A DNA stretch of 30,738 nucleotides from NCBI GenBank assembly GCA_900769275.1, contig CAAGGA010000072.1:1-30738 (forward strand), read 5' to 3'. The notes beneath the pieces were generated by a model. That model was not told the DNA's origin. It did no database searches and saw only the letters and a list, made by a program, of their open reading frames with translations. Position numbers and translations under genes: made by a program. This stretch comes from an uncultured Prevotella sp. Lineage in GTDB: Bacteria; Bacteroidota; Bacteroidia; Bacteroidales; Bacteroidaceae. Position 1 is the stretch's first letter; each line of letters begins with the position of its first letter. Below are positions 24,198 through 30,738 of the stretch, piece after piece.

Positions 24198-26237
24198 TTA
24201 CAGATTATAGCTGCCGGTGCCTCGGATGTCGAATCTGTTGATGGGCACGTTCTCGTCCTCATGGGGCCAGAACTTCACCATGAATGTCTTGTCATCCTTG
24301 CCGAGACCGAACTTGGAAGGCTCGCCTTTTTCATCCACGACGATGTCTTCTGCGCCTTTCTCCACGTCAAAGCATACCACGCCTCTTCTGTCCTCGGGTA
24401 TCTTCGTGATAGTCTTTGGTGATATTATGAGCACTCCCCGGCATGGCAGAGGTTTGGCAATCTGCAGTTTCATGCTTATCGTCTTCTTTGCTCCAAATCC
24501 GAGGAATCCTCCTGACTTCTCCACGCTGACGGTGACGCTGCCTTTTACGTCCTCTATGTCAAGTACGGGCAGTGACTCCATGGTCATTTCCCTCATCTGC
24601 TCCAGATGCTTGCGCTTGGCTACGAGGGTAGGCTCGCTCTCAAACAGTCGTTTCTCTTCCAGATACTTGGGATAGAGGTCGCGGTATTTCTTCACTTTCC
24701 TGCGGAGGACGTCGGGCATGTCCTGCAATTGGTTGGTCTTGTCGAGGTAAGTCCTCAGTTCTTCCTCCTTCTCACGTATGTCCTCGACTATGTCCCTGAC
24801 TTCTCTCAGTTGCACGAGATTGATGAGCAGGGAGTTGTTCCGCTCTATCTCTTTCAGCGTGTCGAAGGCTTTGCCGTTTGCGAGTGTAAGGCTGTCGCTG
24901 GTGGACATCTTGGCGATAATCTTCTCTGCCTCGTCAAACTGGCTGTGCTGCATCAGCGTCTCCCATGAAAGGGTCTGGTTCATGTTGCTTGCCGTGACGC
25001 TGTCGTAGGCATCTCGCAGTTGCCTTACTGCCATGCCTGCATCAGAGCGCAGTTTGCCTATCTTCTCGGCATTCTTTACGTACTCGCGTATTCTCTCCCG
25101 TTCGTTGGCCTTGTCCATGTATATCCGCTCAAGGTCGTTGAGATTTTCCTCAAGGGAGGAATACATGACGTTGTATCTGCCCAATGCTTCCTGTACGGCA
25201 TTGTCGTCAAAGTAGGTATATTTCCCGTCGCTATCCGTCTCGCTGACGCATTTTCCGAGGAATGTCTTGTCCTTGAACACGTCACCCATGAGCACCGTGT
25301 GGAGATGGTTGTTGCGGATACTCTCCTTGTAGTATTTCCTTACGGCGGCGATGGTCTCGCGGATGGCATCCTCCACGAGCAGGCGCAGCTGTCTGCCGTC
25401 AATCTCGATGGGAGGGTATATATTGCCCGGATTGCGTGAGTAATGGAAGCGTTCCACCCAGAACGTCTCGTCTTTCCATTCCTTCAGCCATACCTCGGCA
25501 AACTGCATCTGATACCTGTATTCCCGCTCCTTTTCCTCCGTGCCGTAGAGCATGTTGTTGTTCCTCTCGTAGAGATCTACAACCATCTTGGCGAGCTGGT
25601 ATTTCAGGAACTCGCTGCCCTGCTTCTTCAGGCGTATTGCGTCATCGCCCTGCATGAACTGTTCTCCGCACCATGTCTGCACGGAGAGCAGTATGTCGTT
25701 GCCTGATGACTGTATGACAAGCATCTGGTCGCCGAACGAGGGCGACATGGTGCGGTTGTCATAGTTCACCTTGTCAGCCAGGAGGTCATAGATTTCCTTG
25801 CTGTAGCTGCGCACCCGTCCCAGTCTTTGCTCTATATACCCGGCAAAGGCGCGGCGTGCTTTCAGCGGTATGACGGTGGCGAAGTGCAGCACTACCTCTG
25901 GTGTATCGGTGAAGAGCGTGGCATTTGCCCAGTCACGCAACGCTCCTATGATGCCGGCAAGGTCAAGCAGTTCGATGAACCTATAGTTTTCTCCCGGCAC
26001 GTTGTCTCCGTCTTCGAGATGTTTCCAGAAGTCTCCATAGTAACCTTCCTTTCCCGCCTCGGCATTGGCCTTGTTCGTCTCGTTGGCATTGAACATACCA
26101 TTGTTGCCACGGTTGAAGAACAGCCAAAGGCGGCGGGATGCTTGCTGGTCAATATACTTATTGACATTTCCATTCTCACCGATGCCTATCGGGATGATAT
26201 AGTCGGCATCGAGGTATAGTTGCAGGTATTTGGGCAT
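24198..26237 (-). CDS. Helical/coiled-coil protein of the GTPase cassette, function unknown
   Basis: I do not recognise a named domain. The 679 residues begin MPKYLQLYLDADYIIPIGIG. About 1-350 is mixed alpha/beta, with DQMLVIQSSGNDILLSV near 190-205 and a Trp-rich helical stretch. About 355-545 is strongly helical with coiled-coil character (SSLEENLNDLERIYMDK, EKEEELRTYLDKTNQLQ). About 545-679 is beta-rich (VKGSVTVSVEKSGGFLGFG, GVVCFDVEKGAEDIVVD). No signal peptide or membrane helix. The start at 26237 directly follows the AAACAAC-type repeats of copy C; 32 further open codons upstream come from that repeat and are rejected. Between the Hsp70-like gene and the first GTPase, it may be a structural or adaptor subunit (inference). 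Confidence 0.75.
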   Translation of the reverse strand: MPKYLQLYLDADYIIPIGIGENGNVNKYIDQQASRRLWLFFNRGNNGMFNANETNKANAEAGKEGYYGDFWKHLEDGDNVPGENYRFIELLDLAGIIGALRDWANATLFTDTPEVVLHFATVIPLKARRAFAGYIEQRLGRVRSYSKEIYDLLADKVNYDNRTMSPSFGDQMLVIQSSGNDILLSVQTWCGEQFMQGDDAIRLKKQGSEFLKYQLAKMVVDLYERNNNMLYGTEEKEREYRYQMQFAEVWLKEWKDETFWVERFHYSRNPGNIYPPIEIDGRQLRLLVEDAIRETIAAVRKYYKESIRNNHLHTVLMGDVFKDKTFLGKCVSETDSDGKYTYFDDNAVQEALGRYNVMYSSLEENLNDLERIYMDKANERERIREYVKNAEKIGKLRSDAGMAVRQLRDAYDSVTASNMNQTLSWETLMQHSQFDEAEKIIAKMSTSDSLTLANGKAFDTLKEIERNNSLLINLVQLREVRDIVEDIREKEEELRTYLDKTNQLQDMPDVLRRKVKKYRDLYPKYLEEKRLFESEPTLVAKRKHLEQMREMTMESLPVLDIEDVKGSVTVSVEKSGGFLGFGAKKTISMKLQIAKPLPCRGVLIISPKTITKIPEDRRGVVCFDVEKGAEDIVVDEKGEPSKFGLGKDDKTFMVKFWPHEDENVPINRFDIRGTGSYNL

Positions 26238-26374
26238 TTTTGTTGTTTTGTTGTTTTGTTGTTTTGTTGTTTTGTTGTTTGGTTGGATGGTTGGATGTTG
26301 TCGCAAATGAGTCAAATGCAAACAACTAAACAACTAAACAACTAAACAACCAAACAACAAAACAACAAAAAAAG
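26238..26374 (-). repeat. Intergenic inverted low-complexity element, copy C
   Basis: It fills the 137-bp gap between the Hsp70-like gene and the coiled-coil gene. Plus strand: TTGTTTTG-type repeats (26238-26280), TTGGATGGTTGGATG, core 26299-26323 with CGCAAATGAGTCAAATG, then AAACAACT-type repeats (26321-26370). Same order as copies A and B, slightly more diverged in the second half of the core. Confidence 0.85.
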
Positions 26375-29300
26375 TCAATTCTTTCCGAATACTTCTCTGA
26401 GCAGCACCTCTTCGAGGTAGTACAGCGCAGTGGCGATGAATATCGGCATACGGTAGGAGTCATTGTTGCTCTTGCGGATATTCTCCACGTACTTCCTGTA
26501 TTCGCTGTCTCTTACGATGAAGTTGCGCACGTTGCTCACCATCTCTACCTTGCTGTCCAGGCTGTTGGTCTGAGGATAGATAGGCGTTGCATTGCCTACA
26601 AATTGGAGGAATATGTTCATGAACTCGCTGAAGTTCTCGAAGCGGCGAGGCACGGAGATGGCTCCTTCGTACTCATAGAAGTTGTCATCTACGAGAGCAA
26701 GTTCGTCGATTTCCACGCCGTTCAGCTTGATGCCTATCTCTCCGATAACCTCCTGCTTGCGGGCATCGTACTCATTCTTTGCTTTTTCGTTCCGCTTGCC
26801 GTAGAAATTCTTGCGGTTAGGCTGTATGCCGGAAATCTCATGGCGGGAGACGAGACCGCGTGCCACCTCCGACTTGTTCTCGGAGTTGTCGTTCTGACTC
26901 CACTGGTCGTCAGAGCAGTTGTCGAAGATGCACTTTATTTCCATGCCGTTGCGTCCGAACCTGGCATTGATGACGTCGTTCTTCAGTCCTGCGTTGAAGC
27001 AGGCATCGAGGTAAGATTCCACGGTGTCTTTGTTGAACGAGAAGAAGAGCCATTCGAAGAGTCGTCCTCCCTTGCCGAAGTAGCGGAAGTGTACCTCCTC
27101 GACTTCCTGCATGTTCTGCGTGAGGATGGCATTTCTCACGAGCATTCCGGAGTATGTCATCAGTGCTCCCACGATGTAGGCAGGCAGCGTGAAGACGAAA
27201 GGCACGTCACCCTTGAGGTAGTTGTAGAAGGTCTTGAACTCCTTGTCGCCTTTCAGCTGGTCGAAGATATTGTTGAGATAATAAGGTGCTCTCTGTGGGT
27301 TTGACTCGATGCTGTTGATGTCTTCCACCCGGATATTTGTCGTCCTTGAGGCATGGAAGCGCACGATGCAGTCACGGAATCTCTTTGAGCCTAAGATAGC
27401 GTCGAAGAACACTCCTGCCGCCATGCGTACGGAGCATTGCGTGTAGAGCCTGCGGTCGGTCTGTCCGGGCTTCTGGTAGTTGGCGGGAGCGGCTGGGGCT
27501 GTGCGTGGCTGTGCGACGGGAGCAGACGCTTTCTGTACGGGAGCAGTCTTTCTTGCCTTTAGCAGTTCGACTATCTCGCTGCGGCTCATGTCGTCCAGTT
27601 CCCTTGCGCTTGCAAGTCTGCGCTGCAGGGCGAGGTCGCTGAGCTCGCTGCGGCTCAGTTCATCGTAGTCGATGCCTGCACCGCCCTCGTTGGCCTTTAG
27701 CAGTTCGACTATCTGGCTGCGGCTCATGTCATCCAGTTCCCTTGCGCTTGCAAGCCTTTGCTTGAGAGCCATGTCGCACAGTTCGCTGCGTGAAAGTTCG
27801 TCATAGTCGATGCCTGCACCGCCCTCGTTGGCCTTGAGCAGTTCGACAATCTCGCTGCGGCTCATGTCGTCCAGTTCCCTTGCGCTTGCAAGCCTGCGCT
27901 CAAGGGCAAGGTCTGACAGTTCCCTGCGTCCCATCTCGTCGTAGTCGTAGGATGGGGTAGGGGCGGCTGCATTGGTGACGGCGGCGGGTGCTGCCTGTTG
28001 TGCTGCCGCCGGCTCGGGAATGGCGACATTGTTTGTCTCCTTTCCGAGTACGAGGATGTCGGAGGTAGAACCACCGATGTCGATGCCTACGAAGAGTTTG
28101 TAGTTCTCCAGGGCTATCCTCTTGTCGAGGAAGTAAGAGCATACGGCTTCTGCCTCGGTGTAGGAGTTCTTGTTCTCTATTCTATAGTCGGGGCATGGTG
28201 AGGGAATATTGCTGAAGATGCTTTCGAGAGTGCCCATGTCATTGGCTCCCATCGCGCTCGGATATGACCAGTTGAGCGTGTTGGGGTAGAGTCCTTCGGC
28301 GAAGAGGTCAGCGTATATCTGTATCCATATCATCTTGACGAAGGCTGTCTTGCGTCGGCTGCCCTCGGTATCTACCAGCCATTTCATGTTGTAGTGCAGA
28401 CGTCCGGCATTCGTCGTTATCTGGTATCTGTCCATGTTGTTGACCTTGATGTTGGTCTCATTGACAGGAACGCCGCCGATGAGTTCTTCTCCCATCATGT
28501 TTTGGTTGATGAATCTCGGGTCATGTTCGTGCAGCCATGACTTTATCTGTCCGTTCTTGTTGCACGGCTCTTCGTTGGAGATGAACAGCAGTTCGTTGTG
28601 CTCGGCAATATTGACGGGTTTGTTGTCGAAGCCGATGATGGCGAGACGTCTGTTGGTGAAAGGCACGGGCTTGACGTCGCTGCCGTCCTGCCCTGCATAA
28701 TAGGCGCAGGAATTGGTGCTGCCGAAGTCGAAGCCCACGGTAGCCGGGGTAAGGTTGTCGGAATCCCTGAGCACCTGAAGCGTCGTGGCACCTTCCTTGT
28801 TGTCATTGTCACGGCGTATGATAATCCATCCGAGGTCGCACATGCTGTTGCCTATGCGCTTGCGCATCTTTATCCTGCGCAGCGGCTTGTTGGTACGCAT
28901 TATCTCGTAGGCATGGGTATCGGTGGCTGCATCAGCCGGATATTTTGCCATCTGGAGGAATGCTTCCTTGTCGATGGTCTCCAGCAGGGTCGTATCCTCC
29001 ACGTCCACTATGTCATCGAATACGGGCACCATCTGCACGTCTGTCGTGGCATTGGTGGGGAATTCGCTGTAATAATAGTATTTCTGCCACTTGGCGGAGC
29101 AGAAGTTAGGCCATGCGAAGACTTTTTTCAGCGGATTGGGGCTCTCGGTGTTGAACGAGCGGTTGCGGATATTCACCCATTCGCCTTCGCCGTCGATGCG
29201 TGCCTTGAGATAGATATCCACTCTGTTGCCTATCTTCTCTGCCTCTATCTTGACGTTGTTGTTGCCGCCCTTGATTATAGGTGCAAACTCCTGCTTGAAG

Positions 29301-30562
29301 ACTTCGTCGAGTGCAAACTCGCTGAATGGCACGGCGATGAACCATGTGACGCCATTTTCCACGGTACGGATGAAGTGTACGGGCGACATACGGTAGTCAT
29401 GCTCCATCTTCGTCGTCGCCTTGCCGTTGCTGTCGGTCACGGGAACGGCGCAGTCACGCCACACGGCAATGTAGTCGCTGTCGATGAACAGTCGTTCCAC
29501 GTCATCCACCTTTACCTCGTTGCCGTCTGCCGTTGCCATGGCATTGTTGAGCAGTTTGGTGTAGAAGATGCCGCTCTTCCAGTAGTACGTTGCCTTGATG
29601 TTGAGCAGTTCGCCCAGCGGTCCTTCCGGACGCTTGTGGTTGACGGGGATATTCTGTGACCTCTCGGCGTTGTTCTCGCCGAGGATATCCTTTATCTCGT
29701 TCATCCAGGCGGATATAGCCCCGCTGAGCACACTCTGTACCTGATAGTAGCGGGCATCGGTCGTGATGGGCTTGTTGTCCTTGTTGTGGTCATTGTCCCA
29801 GATGCTCTTCAGCGTCTCTATGTAGGTAGCCGTGTTCTTCTGTACTCCATAGAGGAAAGAGTAGAGCTTCTTCAGGTTGTTGTAGTGCTTGTCGTTGTAT
29901 TTTACCTCACCCTCCTTGTAGTATATCTCATACTGCTTGGAAGCCGGGTCCTGGAACTTTCCGTCCTGCGTTATCCAGTACATCCTCTGGTCGTCAGCCT
30001 GCATCCTGTAGTTCATGCTGGAGAAGAGGATGCTGAAAGGTGACGTTGCGCCTATGAGGAAGCGGTTGTCGCCGTTATGGTAGTAGAGAAGCTGTATCTT
30101 CGGTTCGCTCTTGTCACCGCGCACGTGCTTCCACAGCGAGGTATTCTCAAAGAGCATCTCGGCGTATGTGCTGATGATGTCAAACATTCCGTCGCGCTGT
30201 CTCATATCCTTTGACACGAGGTCGATGGGCTTGGTCAGCTCAAAATCCTCGGGATACAGCACGTAGGCTGCTATGAGTCCGCGCCATTCGTTACGCAGGA
30301 AATTATAGAATTGTGTCAGCGTGCGCGTGTCTTTGGTATCATTGCCGGGCATGATGGCATGCTGGGTCAGGTGTACCCTTGACCAGGGTGACGGCACGCT
30401 GGAGACTAAGAGATTGAATTTTGCCGATTGACTCATTTCACCGCCGGTCGTATCAATGCTGTCGATGAACTGTGCCACCATCTGCATCTGTTCCCATGTG
30501 TTGGGCTTGGTCTGCTGGGTGTTGCTGGTGCTCTTTGGCAAGAGATTCTTTGTTATGGCCAT
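26375..30562 (-). CDS. Large Hsp70/actin-fold ATPase-like protein with Rho-N/SAP-like repeats
   Basis: The 1395 residues fall into parts. About 1-600 has no domain I recognise. The Hsp70/actin-like core starts at VGFDFGSTNSCAYYAG (609-624, phosphate-1 loop) and continues to VGIDIGGSTSDILVLG (phosphate-2, Asp828). An insertion follows at about 842-1030: Pro/Ala-rich linker, three 46-residue repeats (874-1003), a second Pro/Ala linker. The core resumes (AAGVFFDAILG) and has an adenosine-loop-like YFGKGGRLFEW near 1160. The remainder to 1395 is alpha/beta with no motif I can name. Comparable large Hsp70-like proteins include SrfB-type virulence factors; I cannot confirm that link. First gene of the cassette, with a promoter-like sequence 41-71 bp upstream. 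The nucleotide-binding loops look intact, so ATPase activity is plausible. Confidence 0.8.
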   Translation of the reverse strand: MAITKNLLPKSTSNTQQTKPNTWEQMQMVAQFIDSIDTTGGEMSQSAKFNLLVSSVPSPWSRVHLTQHAIMPGNDTKDTRTLTQFYNFLRNEWRGLIAAYVLYPEDFELTKPIDLVSKDMRQRDGMFDIISTYAEMLFENTSLWKHVRGDKSEPKIQLLYYHNGDNRFLIGATSPFSILFSSMNYRMQADDQRMYWITQDGKFQDPASKQYEIYYKEGEVKYNDKHYNNLKKLYSFLYGVQKNTATYIETLKSIWDNDHNKDNKPITTDARYYQVQSVLSGAISAWMNEIKDILGENNAERSQNIPVNHKRPEGPLGELLNIKATYYWKSGIFYTKLLNNAMATADGNEVKVDDVERLFIDSDYIAVWRDCAVPVTDSNGKATTKMEHDYRMSPVHFIRTVENGVTWFIAVPFSEFALDEVFKQEFAPIIKGGNNNVKIEAEKIGNRVDIYLKARIDGEGEWVNIRNRSFNTESPNPLKKVFAWPNFCSAKWQKYYYYSEFPTNATTDVQMVPVFDDIVDVEDTTLLETIDKEAFLQMAKYPADAATDTHAYEIMRTNKPLRRIKMRKRIGNSMCDLGWIIIRRDNDNKEGATTLQVLRDSDNLTPATVGFDFGSTNSCAYYAGQDGSDVKPVPFTNRRLAIIGFDNKPVNIAEHNELLFISNEEPCNKNGQIKSWLHEHDPRFINQNMMGEELIGGVPVNETNIKVNNMDRYQITTNAGRLHYNMKWLVDTEGSRRKTAFVKMIWIQIYADLFAEGLYPNTLNWSYPSAMGANDMGTLESIFSNIPSPCPDYRIENKNSYTEAEAVCSYFLDKRIALENYKLFVGIDIGGSTSDILVLGKETNNVAIPEPAAAQQAAPAAVTNAAAPTPSYDYDEMGRRELSDLALERRLASARELDDMSRSEIVELLKANEGGAGIDYDELSRSELCDMALKQRLASARELDDMSRSQIVELLKANEGGAGIDYDELSRSELSDLALQRRLASARELDDMSRSEIVELLKARKTAPVQKASAPVAQPRTAPAAPANYQKPGQTDRRLYTQCSVRMAAGVFFDAILGSKRFRDCIVRFHASRTTNIRVEDINSIESNPQRAPYYLNNIFDQLKGDKEFKTFYNYLKGDVPFVFTLPAYIVGALMTYSGMLVRNAILTQNMQEVEEVHFRYFGKGGRLFEWLFFSFNKDTVESYLDACFNAGLKNDVINARFGRNGMEIKCIFDNCSDDQWSQNDNSENKSEVARGLVSRHEISGIQPNRKNFYGKRNEKAKNEYDARKQEVIGEIGIKLNGVEIDELALVDDNFYEYEGAISVPRRFENFSEFMNIFLQFVGNATPIYPQTNSLDSKVEMVSNVRNFIVRDSEYRKYVENIRKSNNDSYRMPIFIATALYYLEEVLLREVFGKN
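27554..27943 (-). repeat. Three 138-bp in-frame repeats inside the Hsp70-like gene
   Basis: Units at 27806-27943, 27668-27805 and 27554-27667 (last one truncated to 114 bp). Each encodes 46 residues with the paired motifs YDELSRSELSDLAL and ELDDMSRSEIVELLKA, joined by NEGGAGID. The motif pair (aromatic/acidic-x-L/M-S-x-x-E-L-x-x-L/A, twice) resembles Rho N-terminal and SAP-type helical domains. High DNA identity between units suggests recent duplication. Confidence 0.9.
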
Positions 30563-30602
30563 GATTCAGTAGAGATAAAGGTGGGTTCTATTAATTCGCT
30601 TT

Positions 30603-30633
30603 GTTATATTTTGGATTTATTTTCGAGGACAAA
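30603..30633 (-). promoter_or_regulatory. Possible promoter of the six-gene cassette
   Basis: Minus strand: TTTG (30633-30630), 21 bp, then TATAAC (30608-30603), 41 bp before the start codon. The -33 element matches; the -7 element lacks the final TTTG of the consensus. Confidence 0.35.
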
Positions 30634-30657
30634 TTGTAAGTTGAAGAGGGTTTCTGT

Positions 30658-30735
30658 CCCCCGATAACGGGGGAACCGAAGGGGGTGTAAAGACCATTGA
30701 CCGTAGCGGGCTACGTGACCGATGAGCCGACGCTC
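30658..30735. other. Cluster of three perfect hairpins upstream of the cassette
   Basis: Three GC-rich stems follow each other: CCCCCG-ATAA-CGGGGG (30658-30673), CGTAGC-GG-GCTACG (30702-30715) and GAGC-CGAC-GCTC (30724-30735). The base composition is clearly higher in G+C than the adjacent 60 bp. This may be the end of an upstream transcript, a structured RNA or a dispersed repeat; the window ends here. Confidence 0.4.
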
Positions 30736-30738
30736 GAA

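Noticed and set aside
24032..24262. An N-terminal extension of 77 codons for the soluble GTPase
   Set aside because: The extension is Lys/Arg/Glu-rich low complexity produced by a polypurine tract, overlaps the upstream gene, and homology starts at MAKTILCPYC with a purine-rich ribosome site before it.
27554..27943. A CRISPR array
   Set aside because: The 138-bp units are contiguous, in frame inside a gene and have no unique spacers. No CRISPR array was seen anywhere in the window.
28598..29659. A 353-codon open frame on the plus strand
   Set aside because: It is antisense to the Hsp70-like gene, which has clear ATPase motifs and a continuous 1395-codon frame; the plus frame has no recognisable domain and reflects codon bias of the real gene.
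1..30738. tRNA, rRNA or intact insertion sequences
   Set aside because: No cloverleaf-like tRNA sequence, rRNA segment or transposase motif was found on reading either strand; very diverged cases could be missed without a search tool.

Overview
The window looks like a chromosomal segment of a Bacteroidales bacterium, most likely Prevotellaceae. The evidence is: two promoters of the Bacteroidetes type (TTTG-N19-TAnnTTTG), few Shine-Dalgarno sequences and many A-rich leaders before start codons, secreted polysaccharide lyases with type IX secretion-like C-termini, and low-complexity intergenic repeats. The genus is an inference. Every supported gene lies on the minus strand, so transcription runs from high to low coordinates.

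Layout in transcription order. (1) 30562-17610: a six-gene cassette. It encodes a 1395-residue Hsp70/actin-fold ATPase-like protein carrying three Rho-N/SAP-like repeats, a 679-residue helical/coiled-coil protein, a zinc-ribbon GTPase, a GAP1-like (GTPase-associated protein 1) protein, a membrane-bound zinc-ribbon GTPase, and a TIR-domain protein anchored by a C-terminal membrane helix. It resembles the GAP1/double-GTPase conflict systems known from comparative genomics. The Hsp70-like protein with its inserted repeats and the TIR protein lacking the usual catalytic glutamate look unusual. (2) 17515-12660: a small lipoprotein gene overlapping by 4 bp a very large PL11 rhamnogalacturonan lyase. 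(3) 12659-11026: a stretch without intact genes, holding two long hairpins and remnants of a type I restriction locus (a YhcG-like nuclease fragment and an hsdS fragment). (4) 11025-8224: a PL9 pectate lyase with Fn3-like domains. (5) 8071-7340: a membrane zinc-ribbon protein of unknown role. (6) 6960-9: housekeeping genes metH, metF, ychF and lgt.

The two lyases fit a pectin-degrading lifestyle: PL11 cuts the rhamnogalacturonan I backbone and PL9 cuts polygalacturonate. MetF supplies 5-methyltetrahydrofolate to MetH. In the cassette, two GTPases, a GTPase-associated protein and an Hsp70-like ATPase would form an NTP-driven, membrane-associated sensing or assembly complex, with the TIR protein as signalling or effector module; this is inference.

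A second theme is the intergenic DNA. Three gaps (867-983, 20220-20333, 26238-26374) are filled by one element type: GTTGTTT-type repeats, a conserved core of about 25 bp, and complementary AAACAAC-type repeats. Other gaps hold different low-complexity inverted or polypurine repeats.
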